DNA of 64,000 nucleotides, from contig NZ_KI912267.1 of NCBI RefSeq assembly GCF_000235425.2, positions 831,097 to 895,096 of the forward strand. The letters run 5' to 3'. The DNA is from Pseudofrankia saprophytica (lineage in GTDB: Bacteria; Actinomycetota; Actinomycetes; Frankiales; Frankiaceae). Made by a program: the position numbers and the translations under genes. Positions 43,955-52,912 of this stretch are shown here, one piece after another. The notes beneath the pieces were generated by a model. That model was not told the origin of the DNA. It saw nothing but the letters and a program-made list of their open reading frames with translations, and ran no database searches. Position 1 is the stretch's first letter; every line of letters starts with the position of its first letter.

Positions 43955-44908
43955 TCAGCGGCGGGCGGCGTAGATCCGGCGGACGACGTCCTCGATGTCG
44001 GGCTCCTCGACGGTGAAGTCGAGGACCTCGACCCGCTCGGCGATGGCCGCGAACACGCGGGCGGCGGTGGTCACCTCCGCGTCGAAGGCGAGCCGCTGGC
44101 GCAGGCCGTGCGCCTCGCTCGACACGTGCCGGGCCGCGGGGATCCCGGTCAGGTCCGGGGACGGCCCGCTGAGGTCGACGACGAGCACCCGCTCGGCGCC
44201 GGTCGTCCGCCCGAGCCCGGCCAGGTCGCCGTCGTAGGCGAGCCGGCCATGGTCGATGACGAGCACCCGGTCGCACAGGCGCGCGACGTCGCCCATGTCG
44301 TGCGTGGTCAGCAGCAACGTCGTGCCGTGGGTACGGCGCTCGGCGACAAGGAACTCCCGCAGGCGCTGCTTGGACAGAACGTCGAGGCCGATGGTGGGCT
44401 CGTCGAGGATCACCAGGCGCGGGGCGTGCAGCAGCGCGGCGGCGACCTCGGCGCGCATCCGTTGGCCCAGCGACAGCTGCCGGACCGGGGTGGTGAGGAA
44501 GTCGGCCAGCTCGAGCCGCTCCACCAGTTCGTCGGTGCGGGCACGCTCGGTGGCGGCGGGCAACGCGTGAATGGCCGCGAGGATCCGGAAGGACTCACGG
44601 ACGGGCAGGTCCCACCACAGCTGGGAGCGCTGCCCGAACACGACGCCGACCTGGCGGGCGAGCCGGCGCCGGTCCTTGACCGGACGCAGGCCGCAGGTGG
44701 TCACCGTGCCGCTCGTGGGCACGAGGATGCCGGTCAGCATCTTGATCGTGGTGGACTTGCCGGCCCCGTTGGCGCCGATGTAGCCGACGGCCTCGCCGGG
44801 TTCGATGCGCACGGTCAGGTCGTCGACGGCGGTCAGCCGCCGTCGGCGCCGCCCGTCACGGACGAAGAACTCCCTGGTCAGCCCCCTGGTCTCGACGATC
44901 GCGCTCAT
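43955..44908 (-). CDS. ABC transporter ATP-binding protein (ABC-2 exporter)
   Basis: The 317-residue ATPase has Walker A GANGAGKST, signature LSLGQRMRAE, Walker B LVILDEPTIGLD and the H-loop TTHD. The signature reads LSLGQ in place of LSGGQ, as in viologen-exporter-like and Nod-type subfamilies. The extended C-terminal domain ends with DIEDVVRRIYAARR. It is the last gene of a three-gene cluster after two ABC-2 permeases, 40 bases from the second. The complex should export a small lipophilic compound across the cell membrane. The ATG at 44908 is preferred. Confidence 0.92.
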   Translation of the reverse strand: MSAIVETRGLTREFFVRDGRRRRRLTAVDDLTVRIEPGEAVGYIGANGAGKSTTIKMLTGILVPTSGTVTTCGLRPVKDRRRLARQVGVVFGQRSQLWWDLPVRESFRILAAIHALPAATERARTDELVERLELADFLTTPVRQLSLGQRMRAEVAAALLHAPRLVILDEPTIGLDVLSKQRLREFLVAERRTHGTTLLLTTHDMGDVARLCDRVLVIDHGRLAYDGDLAGLGRTTGAERVLVVDLSGPSPDLTGIPAARHVSSEAHGLRQRLAFDAEVTTAARVFAAIAERVEVLDFTVEEPDIEDVVRRIYAARR

Positions 44909-44948
44909 CCGCTCATCCGCCCGCCGGCCATGCCCTCGTCCGCCTCCC

Positions 44949-45770
44949 TCATCCGCCGCCACCGCGGTAGTGCCGGACGCCCCAGCGCCAGCACAGCAGC
45001 GCCATGGCCCACGCCCAGAGCGCGGCGAGGGGCCCGCACCACCCCAGCCAGCTTGGCAGCCACGCGGGCGCCGGCAGATCGAGCAGCCGCAGCGTCGGCA
45101 GGAAGCCGGTGAAGGCCATCGGGAAGACGAACCCGAACACCACCTTGAGGGGGCGCGACCACACCGACGCCGGCTGGGTGGCGGCATAACGGCCGCCGTA
45201 GACGAACGCGTTGGTCATCTCCGCGCCGTCGATGAGGAAGAACTGCAGGGCGCCCGCCCAGACGAACATCGCCGCGAACGTCGCGCAGCCGCTGACGAAC
45301 GCGACTGTCAACAGGGCGACGGCGCCGACGTCCCAGGCGATGTCGTTGACGGCGAGACCGGCGATGACCGCGACCAGGCCGACGGCCGCGCGGGCCAGCC
45401 GCCGCAGGGTGATGTCGCTGGTGACCAGCTGCAGCAGCAGCGGCTGCGGCCGCAGGTAGAACACGTCGAGGGTGCCGGCGCGCACGTAGGCGGGCAGGTT
45501 GTCGCAGTGCCCGACGGCGAGGTCGGCGAGCGAGAAGGCCAGGTCGGCAAGACCAAACACCAGCAGGATCTGGTGGAACTCCAGCCCACCGAGCCGGGTG
45601 ACGGCGTGGAACAGCACCCAGACCTCGGCCAGCTCGACGAGGGCGGCCAGGAACGAGCTGATCAGGTCGAGGGCGAAGTTCGCCCGGTAGGAGGTCTGGG
45701 ACCTGGCCCGGGAGGCGAGCACCGCCCGGTAGGGCCGCAGCCGGGCCCGCGGCGCAAGCCCCTCAGCCAT
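44949..45770 (-). CDS. ABC-2 family permease (DUF990-like), second subunit
   Basis: The 273-residue protein has six predicted helices (SFLAALVELAEVWVLF, LVAVIAGLAVND, VALLTVAFVSGCATFAAMFV) and the family segment VRAGTLDVFYLRPQPLLLQLV. It pairs with the upstream permease to make the membrane part of the exporter. It starts 39 bases after the first permease and is followed by the ATPase. Substrate unknown; related systems export dyes or viologens. Confidence 0.88.
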   Translation of the reverse strand: MAEGLAPRARLRPYRAVLASRARSQTSYRANFALDLISSFLAALVELAEVWVLFHAVTRLGGLEFHQILLVFGLADLAFSLADLAVGHCDNLPAYVRAGTLDVFYLRPQPLLLQLVTSDITLRRLARAAVGLVAVIAGLAVNDIAWDVGAVALLTVAFVSGCATFAAMFVWAGALQFFLIDGAEMTNAFVYGGRYAATQPASVWSRPLKVVFGFVFPMAFTGFLPTLRLLDLPAPAWLPSWLGWCGPLAALWAWAMALLCWRWGVRHYRGGGG

Positions 45771-45809
45771 GCTGTACCTCAGGAGGCCGCGCCTGCGCCA
45801 CCCTGCGCC

Positions 45810-46646
45810 TCATCCGCCCTGCACCTCCAGATGGCGCCGGCCGGCGCGGGTCAGCATCTGGCCGAGGCCGCCGATGGCGGCCAGCCACGCGGCCTGCGCC
45901 GCGAGCAGGGTCAGCGCGCCCGTCGGGCCGACCCGACCCGCGAGGATGTCGATCGGGTACATCATCATCGACGGGAACGGCGTCGACTGAGCGGCGAGCT
46001 CCAGCCAGCGCGGAAACAGCCGGATAGGGACGAACAGCCCAGCCAGGAATCCCGAGACCACCATGTAGCAGATCTGCAAGCCACGGGTCTCCACCAGCCA
46101 GAAACCTGCGACTCCGACAAGGTAGGCGGTCGCGATGGAGATCACGATTCCGAGCAGCAGGCTTACCGCGCCGAGCGGGTACGCCGTGGCCGAGGCGGGC
46201 AGCGCCATCCCGACGAACGTGCCGATCACGAGCATCGGGATCCCGCGCGGGACCAGCGCGAACAGTGCTCGCCCGAGCTCGGTCGTGACCTCGGCGGCCT
46301 GCACGTCCAGCGGGCGCAGGAAGTCGACCGAGACCTGGCCATTCTTGATCCGTTCGGCGATGTCCGTCCGACCGGAGAGGTTGATCGAGCCGAGCAGCGC
46401 CTGGGAAAGCCAGATGTAGGTGCTCATCCGACCGATGTCGTACCCCGCGACGTCACCGCCCGCCGCACGCACCGTCGCGAACAGGACCGCCACTTTGAGA
46501 AGCCCGAACGTCGCGTTCGCGACGAGCCCGCCCAACGCCGCCAGACGGTAGGTGGACTGGCGACGAAACCCCGCCACCAACAGACGCCAGTACACCCGGG
46601 CCATCGCACGCATCGGAGAGCGGACGGTACGACCGGTCGCGACCAT
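45810..46646 (-). CDS. ABC-2 family permease (DUF990-like), first subunit
   Basis: The 278-residue membrane protein has six helices and the DUF990 pattern STYIWLSQALLGSINL, IKNGQVSVDFLRPLDVQ and FPSMMMYPIDILAGRV. It forms a heterodimer with the next permease and the ATP-binding protein. It lies 49 bases downstream of the XRE-DUF5753 regulator on the same strand, so the regulator may be co-transcribed with the exporter. Confidence 0.88.
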   Translation of the reverse strand: MVATGRTVRSPMRAMARVYWRLLVAGFRRQSTYRLAALGGLVANATFGLLKVAVLFATVRAAGGDVAGYDIGRMSTYIWLSQALLGSINLSGRTDIAERIKNGQVSVDFLRPLDVQAAEVTTELGRALFALVPRGIPMLVIGTFVGMALPASATAYPLGAVSLLLGIVISIATAYLVGVAGFWLVETRGLQICYMVVSGFLAGLFVPIRLFPRWLELAAQSTPFPSMMMYPIDILAGRVGPTGALTLLAAQAAWLAAIGGLGQMLTRAGRRHLEVQGG

Positions 46647-46695
46647 CCCACGACCCGGCGCAGCCTGGCCGGTTGTCAGTCTGATGGCCCGCCGC

Positions 46696-47559
46696 CTACA
46701 GGGCGGCGGCGATCCTCCGGAGGACCTCGATCGTCCGTTCCGGAGTGCAGCTGTCGAGGCTCAGCTGGTTCATGGCGATCGTGTACCGGTCCACGTCCTC
46801 GCGCTTGTCCAGGTAGGCGGCGCCGGACAGCCGTTCGAGGTAGACGACATCCGTCATGTCGACGTCGGGGAAGCGCAGGATGCTGAACGCCCCGCCGTCG
46901 GCGGCGTGGCTGCCGACGTCGAACGGCATCACCTGCAGGGTCAGCTGCGGCTGGTCCGTCAGTTCGAGAAGATGCTCGATCTGCGTCCGCGCGACCTTCG
47001 CGCCGCCGATGGGTCGACGCAGCGCGGCCTCGTCGATCACGGCCCACAGGCGCGGGGCGTCCGGCCGGGTCAGCAGCTTCTGCCGGTTCATCCGGACGTC
47101 GACGCGCCCGTCGATGACCTCCCGGGGCATCCCCCGGTTGCCGCCGGCGATGACCGCGCGCGCATAGCCCTCGGTCTGGAGCAGGCCGGGAACGAACTGG
47201 AGCTCGTAGGTCCGGATGAGCGAGGCCGACTCCTCCAGGCCGATATAGGGCTGGAACCAGCTGGGAAGGACGTCGGAGTAGGGCTGCCACCAGCCCTGCT
47301 CGTTGGCCGCGCGAACCAGCGCCAGCACCTGCTCGCGCTCGGTCTCGCCGGTCACGCCGTAGAGCGTCAACAGGTCCTCGACGTCGCGTTTCTTGAAACT
47401 GACGCGGCCCAGCTCCAGCCGGCTCATCTTCGACTCGGAGGCACGGATGTGGTACCCCGCCTCCTCGCGGCCGATCCCCCTGCTCTCCCGGAGCCGCCGC
47501 AACTGGGAACCGAGCAGGATGCGACGCACGGTCGGCCCGCCACCCCCAGGAACAGACAC
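46696..47559 (-). CDS. XRE family regulator with DUF5753 domain
   Basis: The 287-residue protein has an N-terminal HTH_31/XRE domain (LGSQLRRLRESRGIGREEAGYHI...SKMSRLELGRVSF) and a C-terminal DUF5753 sensor (EESASLIRTYELQFVPGLLQTEGYARAVI, split as ELQFVPGLLQTEGYARAVI; TLQVMPFD). Hundreds of such regulators exist in Streptomyces and Frankia, often paired with a small DUF397 gene; none is present here. The GTG start at 47559 follows a purine-rich GAGGGAAG. It is upstream of an ABC exporter and divergent from a methyltransferase. Confidence 0.92.
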   Translation of the reverse strand: MSVPGGGGPTVRRILLGSQLRRLRESRGIGREEAGYHIRASESKMSRLELGRVSFKKRDVEDLLTLYGVTGETEREQVLALVRAANEQGWWQPYSDVLPSWFQPYIGLEESASLIRTYELQFVPGLLQTEGYARAVIAGGNRGMPREVIDGRVDVRMNRQKLLTRPDAPRLWAVIDEAALRRPIGGAKVARTQIEHLLELTDQPQLTLQVMPFDVGSHAADGGAFSILRFPDVDMTDVVYLERLSGAAYLDKREDVDRYTIAMNQLSLDSCTPERTIEVLRRIAAAL

Positions 47560-48026
47560 GGCCGCTTCCCTCGATCCCGATCGCCCAGAAGTTCAGGTGT
47601 CAGCATATCGGAATGCCGTGGTTCCCCGTTGTCACCGGTACACCGGAAGTGGTGGAAACGGCGCCGTGTTCACAGCATGACGGGCCGGGGGTCGGCGAGA
47701 GCCGCGCCCGATCGCGGGAACGCACCGGTCCGGCCGCGGGAAGAAATGAGCCGCGCGGTTTCGTTCCGCAACTTCGCAGCACACGACACAAATACTGTGC
47801 GTGCAATCACAACGCGCGACGCGTGTTCACGCGCAGGGCCGCTCACGCAAGTGCCGGAGGTCCCGCCACACCGTCTCCGCTGGCCACGCAGCGTCGACCG
47901 GCCAAGCGCTGTCAGCCATGGACGCGACGCGCTGGGCGTCGGTACAGTCGCTTTCCGGGCACCTGGTGACGCAAGCGGGCGCGCCAGGCCTGTCGGCACG
48001 TCCCGTCCCCAGCACTGGAGCGGTCC
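47560..48026. other. Gene-free interval between divergent XRE regulator and methyltransferase
   Basis: This 467-base stretch holds no supported gene. It is less GC-rich around 47755-47830, where short inverted GC-rich words such as CGCGCGACGCGTGTTCACGCG-like half-sites (ACGCG repeated four times near 47811-47833) occur. Promoters for both flanking genes must lie here. Confidence 0.5.
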
Positions 48027-48824
48027 ATGAGCACCGACGAGCGGACGGCCGTCGAGGCCGACCCGAGCTACGACCCGCACATTCCGCACGGCGCCAGGAT
48101 CTGGAACTACTGGGTGGGCGGGAAGGACAACTTCCCGGCGGACCGGGAGGTCGCCGAGGCGGCCATCGCCGCGTACCCCGGAATCGTGGCGATCGCCCGC
48201 GAGTCCCGCAACGCGCTGGCCCGGGTCGTGCGCTTCCTCGTCGAGGAGGCGGGTATCCGCCAGTTCCTCGACGTCGGGACCGGGCTACCGACCGAGAACA
48301 ACACGCATGAGGTCGCCCAGCGGATCGCCCCGGAATGCCGGATCGTCTATGTCGACAACGACCCGCTGGTACTGAGGCAGGCCCGCGCGTTGTTGACCAG
48401 CACACCCGAGGGTACGACGACCTATCTCGAGGCCGACGTGCGCGAACCCGAGACGATCCTTGAGCAGGCCGCCGCGACGCTCGACTTCGAGAAGCCGGTC
48501 GGCCTGATTCTGTTCGGCGTTCTCGGGGCGGCCGTCAAGGATACCGACGAGGCCTACGGCATTGTCCGTCGCATCCTCGCGAGCCTGGTCCCGGGAAGCT
48601 ACGTCGCCATCAACGACAGCGTGCACGGCGACGCGGACAAGGCGGCCGACGCCGTCGCCGAGGGCGGATATGAATACACCGTCCGCGACTACCAGGAAAT
48701 AATGCGTTTCTTCGACGGCACGGAGCTCGTCGAGCCGGGCCTGGTTCCGAACCCCCAGTGGCGACCGGACGTTCCGGGCGCCGAGCCGCTGCCGTCCCAC
48801 TGCGGGGTGGGACGCAAGCTCTAG
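48027..48824 (+). CDS. SAM-dependent methyltransferase, SAV2177/DUF574 family (second copy)
   Basis: The 265-residue protein has IPHGARIWNYWVGGKDNFPADREVA, split by the family into ARIWNYWVGGKDNFPADR, then FLDVGTGLPTENNTHEVAQ, VYVDNDPLVL and YQEIMRFFDGTELVEPGL. It is a paralogue of the 23941 gene with a shorter N-terminus. A GGAGC sequence precedes the ATG. It is divergent from an XRE-DUF5753 regulator, a neighbour often seen for this family. Substrate unknown. Confidence 0.9.
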   Translation: MSTDERTAVEADPSYDPHIPHGARIWNYWVGGKDNFPADREVAEAAIAAYPGIVAIARESRNALARVVRFLVEEAGIRQFLDVGTGLPTENNTHEVAQRIAPECRIVYVDNDPLVLRQARALLTSTPEGTTTYLEADVREPETILEQAAATLDFEKPVGLILFGVLGAAVKDTDEAYGIVRRILASLVPGSYVAINDSVHGDADKAADAVAEGGYEYTVRDYQEIMRFFDGTELVEPGLVPNPQWRPDVPGAEPLPSHCGVGRKL

Positions 48825-48828
48825 GCGG

Positions 48829-48850
48829 CCGCCGGGGGCGGACCCGGCGG
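48829..48850. terminator. Hairpin between convergent methyltransferase and glycosyltransferase genes
   Basis: A perfect 8-bp inverted repeat CCGCCGGG/CCCGGCGG with a 6-base loop, four bases after the methyltransferase stop. Confidence 0.55.
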
Positions 48851-48868
48851 TTCTCGTCCGCGAGCAGG

Positions 48869-50161
48869 TCAGGCGGAGACGAGCTCGAAAAGCCGGGCCG
48901 CGACGTCGACCGGCGTCGGCATGGCGCGCATCTCCGCCCGGACCTCCTGGGCACGCCCGCGCAGCTGCTCGTCACCCACGAGCGCGTCGAGGACGCTGGC
49001 CGGCAGGTCGGGGTCGACCGCCAGGTCGAGCGCCATGCCCACGCCGCGCTTCACCACCAGGTCGGCCGTGTGCTGGTGGTCGAACAGGTGCGGGATGACC
49101 AGCTGCGGTATGCCGGCGTCGAGCGCGCCCATGCAGGTGCCGGCACCGCCGTGGTGGACGACCGCCGCGCAGGTGGGCAGCAGCTGGGTCAGCGGCGTGT
49201 ACCCGATGACCCGCACGTTGTCGGGGAGCTTGCCGAGAACCCCCGGGTCGAGCGCGCCCAGTGCCAGCACGAACTCGGCGTCGACGCTGTCCGCCCGATC
49301 GATGATCCGCCCGACCACGCCATGCTCGCCGGACCGCACCAGCTCCGGAATCAGGTTGCCGAGCGTCACGGCCACCCGGGGGCGCGACGGCGGCTCGCTG
49401 AGCCAGTCGGGCACCCGGGCGCCGCCGTTGTAGGGGATGTAACGCATCGGCCAGCCCTGTGGCTCCTCGAGAAGCATGCTGGGCGGCGCGACGTCGATCG
49501 CGTACCGGCTCGCGGGCAGGTCCACCCCGTGCCGGTCGAACACCTCGCTGCCGAGGGTCCGCAGCAGCGGGTCGATGCCCGCGGTGCGCAGGAATCCGAA
49601 GCCATGCTCGACGGCGGGGACGTCCAGTTTCGCGGCCGCGGCCAGCGCACCGACGGTCATCGGCCCGTAGACGATCACATCGGGCCGCCACTGCTCGGCG
49701 AGCGCGACGAAGCGATGCATCATCTCGAAGAGCTCGGCGATGTCCGCCTCGGGCAACAGCTCGCTGACGCGCGGCAGGAAGCCGGCGTACGAGGGAGCCT
49801 CGGCGAGCGGGTCCGGCGTGGGCGTGGGCGTGGGTGCCGGCGACGGCGCGGCGGGCCCGGTCCGGGCCGACGGCGTCTCGGCGGGCCTCGGCTGGGCGGC
49901 CTGCCCCTGCTGAGCGGGCGGGTCCGCGTCCGGACCGCCGTCTGGAGCGGCGAGCGCGGACAGGTCGAAGGCCCTCAGGAAGTCCGCGATGCCACGGCCA
50001 GGCAGGAGATCGGCCATCGGTAGGCCGGCTTCGGTCACCTTCACCACGTCGCCGCCGCTCGCCACCAGAACGTCGGCGCCGGCAGCCCGCAGTGCCCAGC
50101 ACAGCGGCACCGTCGGAAGGGCATGGCTCAGCTCGGGAAGTGTCGCCACCAGCACTCGCAT
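48869..50161 (-). CDS. MGT/GT1-family glycosyltransferase with proline-rich insertion
   Basis: The 430-residue GT-B protein starts MRVLVATLPELSHALPTVPLCWALRAAG (split as VLVATLPELSHALPTVPL). It has the acceptor-domain core VIVYGPMTVGALAAA, and the NDP-sugar domain with VIGYTPLTQLLPTCAAVVHHGGAGT and the conserved IPQLVIPHLFDHQHTADLV. It resembles macrolide and polyketide glycosyltransferases. A low-complexity stretch rich in Pro, Ala and Thr (about residues 75-125, with a PTPTPTP run) is inserted in the acceptor domain. AGGTAAAG before the ATG at 50161 sets the start. No polyketide or sugar-nucleotide genes are near, so the acceptor is unknown. Confidence 0.9.
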   Translation of the reverse strand: MRVLVATLPELSHALPTVPLCWALRAAGADVLVASGGDVVKVTEAGLPMADLLPGRGIADFLRAFDLSALAAPDGGPDADPPAQQGQAAQPRPAETPSARTGPAAPSPAPTPTPTPDPLAEAPSYAGFLPRVSELLPEADIAELFEMMHRFVALAEQWRPDVIVYGPMTVGALAAAAKLDVPAVEHGFGFLRTAGIDPLLRTLGSEVFDRHGVDLPASRYAIDVAPPSMLLEEPQGWPMRYIPYNGGARVPDWLSEPPSRPRVAVTLGNLIPELVRSGEHGVVGRIIDRADSVDAEFVLALGALDPGVLGKLPDNVRVIGYTPLTQLLPTCAAVVHHGGAGTCMGALDAGIPQLVIPHLFDHQHTADLVVKRGVGMALDLAVDPDLPASVLDALVGDEQLRGRAQEVRAEMRAMPTPVDVAARLFELVSA

Positions 50162-50412
50162 CTTTACCTGCCGTCTGTCCCGGTTCGCATCGCTACCACC
50201 ACCGACCCTATGAGCAGCGCCGCGCCGGCTCACACGGGCCTCCGGACACCGGCGCGGGCCGCAGCGAGGGCCGGATGCGCACCGCTCTGTCGACCATGGA
50301 AAGATTGGCACGCTTGACCGTTTTGTGAGTGTTCGCGCCGAAGGGGCATCGCCCCCGGGGCCTGGGGTCGGCCGGATGCACAGCCAGTTCGTCACCAAGG
50401 TGAGGAGAGGCT

Positions 50413-51597
50413 ATGCAGGAAAGCGATGAGTCTGGCACCCGCCCGGAGCGCGCCGCGGACGGCGCACAGGAGCTGCCGGCAGAGGGCCGCGTCGTGCCCG
50501 CGACGGCGCACGGGACGCGCGCCCGGCCTCGCCGGCGCTGGTCGGGGCAGGCCGGCGGGGCTCGGCTGGGGCTGAGCGCCGCCGTCGCCGCCGTCGCCAT
50601 CGCCGTCGCGGGGTGCCTGCCCAGCGCCGGGACGCCCGGTGGGTCAGGCCCGGGCACGACGACCACTCCCGGCGGTACGGGGTCGGCGCCGGCGGCATCC
50701 GGCACCGCGCCGGTCCCGGCAACCTCGTCGGCGGGAGCCACGCCGCCCGGCTCGGCTCCGTCCTCGGCATCCCCGACGGCGTCGGTGAAACCGACCGCCC
50801 CGGCCCCGAGCCCCTCCACCGCCGCCCCTTCGCCGGCGCCCCCCGCCGCGGGCTCGGCCAGGAAGGGCACCAGCATCTGGAACTTCGGTGGCCTGCAGAA
50901 GGCGCTGGGCGATGTGGGAGTGTCCTGGTACTACAACTGGGCCGCGGCTCCGGGAAATGTCACGGCTCCGGCGGGAGTCCAGTTCGTGCCCATGATCTGG
51001 GGCGCGGGGTCGGTGACCACCACGACGCTGCGGCAGGCGTCCGCCCAGGGCGACACCCTGTTGGGCTTCAACGAGCCGGACCTCGGCGGCCAGGCGAACA
51101 TGACGGTCGAAGCGGCGTTGGACCTCTGGCCGCAGCTCCAGGCGACCGGCAAGCGGCTGGGCAGCCCGGCCGTGGCCTATGGCGGGGCGGACCAGGGCGG
51201 CTGGCTGGACCGCTTCATGACCGGGGTAAAGCAGCGCGGCTATCGGGTCGACTTCATCACGCTGCACTGGTACGGCGGTGACTTCAACACGTCCCGCGCG
51301 ACGGATCAACTCCGGACATATCTGCAGGCCGTCTACAACCGTTACCACCTGCCGATCTGGCTGACCGAGTACGCATTGATGGACTTCTCCAGTGGAACCG
51401 CCAAGGCACCCTCGACGCAGCAGCAGGCGGAATTCGTGACCGCCTCGACGACGATGCTGGAAAGCCTGCCGTTCCTGAGCCGGTATGCCTGGTTCGCCCT
51501 TCCCGCGACCTCGGGCAGCCTTACCGGCCTGTACGACGAGCAGGGCAACCCGAACGCCGCCGGACTCGCCTACCGCCGGGCCGGTTCCACCGGGTAG
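50413..51597 (+). CDS. GH128-like (Asl1-type) glycoside hydrolase lipoprotein
   Basis: The 394-residue protein has a long Arg-rich leader, a hydrophobic segment ending VAVAIAVAGC (possible lipobox), a Ser/Thr/Pro/Gly spacer (about 70-150) and a catalytic core of the Asl1/GH128 beta-1,3-glucanase type. The core has NFGGLQKALGDVGVSWYYNW, LLGFNEPD (general acid/base Glu), HWYGGDF and the nucleophile Glu in PIWLTEYAL, then YAWFALP. It should cleave fungal or plant beta-1,3-glucan outside the cell. GAGGAGAGG precedes the ATG. It is divergent from the glycosyltransferase and is followed by a hairpin. Confidence 0.85.
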   Translation: MQESDESGTRPERAADGAQELPAEGRVVPATAHGTRARPRRRWSGQAGGARLGLSAAVAAVAIAVAGCLPSAGTPGGSGPGTTTTPGGTGSAPAASGTAPVPATSSAGATPPGSAPSSASPTASVKPTAPAPSPSTAAPSPAPPAAGSARKGTSIWNFGGLQKALGDVGVSWYYNWAAAPGNVTAPAGVQFVPMIWGAGSVTTTTLRQASAQGDTLLGFNEPDLGGQANMTVEAALDLWPQLQATGKRLGSPAVAYGGADQGGWLDRFMTGVKQRGYRVDFITLHWYGGDFNTSRATDQLRTYLQAVYNRYHLPIWLTEYALMDFSSGTAKAPSTQQQAEFVTASTTMLESLPFLSRYAWFALPATSGSLTGLYDEQGNPNAAGLAYRRAGSTG

Positions 51598-51619
51598 CCG
51601 GCCGGGAGCAGGCGGGCGG

Positions 51620-51638
51620 CGATCCCGTCCCGGGATCG
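51620..51638 (+). terminator. Hairpin after the GH128-like gene
   Basis: A perfect 8-bp inverted repeat CGATCCCG/CGGGATCG with a 3-base loop TCC, 22 bases after the stop. Confidence 0.55.
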
Positions 51639-51704
51639 GGAGGCTGGCGCCGGAGCCGGAGCCGGGCGCGATGAGTTCGGGCGTCCGACGGAGTCGAAGG
51701 AGTC

Positions 51705-52235
51705 ATGGAAGCCACCAACCTTGCCGACCTGTACGAACTGCCCACGCTCGACTGGTCCGGGATCGAGGCCCGGCTCGAGGCGGGACTGAGTCAGGCCCCG
51801 GGAAGCGGGGGCCCGGACCGTCACACCTGTTGGCTGGCCACGATCAACCCGGATGGCAGTCCGCACGTCACCGGCCTGGGCGCGCTCTGGGTCGACGGCT
51901 GTTTCTGGTTCGAGACCGGCAAAGGCACTCGCAAGGGCCGCAACCTCGCCCGTGACCCGCGCTGCGTGCTCAGCGTGGCCGCCCGGGAGTTCGATCTCAC
52001 CGTGACGGGTGAGGCCGATCTGGTCACCGATCCGGGGACCGTCGCCGATCTGGCGGCGCACTGGGTGGCGCAGGGCTGGCCAGCCCGGGTCGACGACACG
52101 GGTCTGGCCCTCACCGCCGAGTTCAGCGCGCCCTCGGCCGGGCCACCCCCCTGGCACGTCTACCGCCTGGCGCCACGCGCGGCGACGGCGCTGGCCACCG
52201 TCGACCCAGGCGGCGCGACCCGGTGGCGGTTCTAA
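51705..52235 (+). CDS. Pyridoxamine 5'-phosphate oxidase family protein
   Basis: The 176-residue split-barrel protein has CWLATINPDGSPHVTGLGALWVDGCFWFETGKGTRKGRNLARDPRCVLSV in family order (split here as CWLATINPDGSPHVTGLGA and TRKGRNLARDPRCVLSV). This is the pattern of FMN-, haem- or F420-binding PPOX proteins. GGAG lies upstream of the ATG. It sits alone between two hairpins. The cofactor cannot be told from sequence; the Trp/Arg C-terminus matches actinobacterial homologues. Confidence 0.85.
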   Translation: MEATNLADLYELPTLDWSGIEARLEAGLSQAPGSGGPDRHTCWLATINPDGSPHVTGLGALWVDGCFWFETGKGTRKGRNLARDPRCVLSVAAREFDLTVTGEADLVTDPGTVADLAAHWVAQGWPARVDDTGLALTAEFSAPSAGPPPWHVYRLAPRAATALATVDPGGATRWRF

Positions 52236-52260
52236 CCAAGGTCTCGCCGCTCTGGCCAAA

Positions 52261-52308
52261 GTCGTCGCCCACTCAGTCGGCGCTGGCGCCGACTGAGTGG
52301 GCGACGAC
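52261..52308. terminator. Perfect 48-bp palindrome, bidirectional terminator
   Basis: Arms of 23 bp (52261-52283 and 52286-52308) are exact reverse complements with only TG between them. It lies between the PPOX gene (stop 52235) and the convergent GGDEF remnant, whose last codons are inside the palindrome. No U-tract follows on either strand. Confidence 0.8.
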
Positions 52309-52600
52309 CAGCCGGCCCTTGCCTTTGCGCTTGGCCGCGTACATCGCCGCGTCCGCACGGCGCAGCAGATCCTCGGCGTCGACCGGCCCGGGACCATCCG
52401 CGACGGCCAGCCCGACACTGACCTGAACCCGGCAACGCCGGCCACCGATCTCGAACGGCCGGCCCATCGCCGCCACGACCCGCCGCGCCACCCGCGCGGG
52501 CAGGTCACCCTGGACCTCAGCACCCGCCACCACACCGCCCACGGCACCTACGGCGTCCGCGGCGACCGCCATGTCGCGATCGGCCAGGACCGTCGCCCCG
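52273..52600 (-). pseudogene. Truncated GGDEF domain remnant
   Basis: The frame encodes only the end of a GGDEF domain: RVVAAMGRPFEIGG, CRVQVSVGLAVADG, DLLRRADAAMYAAKRKGKGR and a short tail. The first half with the DPLTGL and GGDEF motifs is missing, and the sequence before about 52560 has lost family similarity (a possible trace reads VGDGATVLADRD). It cannot make c-di-GMP. The upper boundary is approximate, and nothing coding was found from there to 52912. Confidence 0.7.
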
Positions 52601-52874
52601 TCGCCGACGATCGGCGCCTCCCCGCGCTGACCACGCCGGCGACGCCCGGCCCAGGTCTGGCCCGCCGGCGCCACCTCGGCGGGCCCGGCTCACGCACCCG
52701 CCGTCCCGTAACCGCCATGTCCCCACGCTTGGCGCTTTCGGGCCGCTGGGCAAGCCGACCCTGGACGGACGCGGATCAACGCGGCGGACCGGCCTCGGCC
52801 AGCCACCGAGGTCCGCCCGGTTCGGTATCGACATCCCGCATATCCCCGCCTGGCCGGGCCGGCCACCATCACGA

Positions 52875-52908
52875 CCAGTCGTACGGCCCCCGGCCACCGT
52901 ACGACTGG
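52875..52908 (-). terminator. Hairpin after the TIGR03085-like gene
   Basis: A perfect 12-bp inverted repeat CCAGTCGTACGG/CCGTACGACTGG with a 10-base loop, four bases beyond the stop codon at 52913. It should end the Ohr operon. Confidence 0.75.
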
Positions 52909-52912
52909 CCCG

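Noticed and set aside
48027-51597. Small natural-product cluster (methyltransferase, glycosyltransferase, hydrolase)
   Set aside because: The genes face different ways, are separated by terminator hairpins, and no scaffold-forming enzyme is present.
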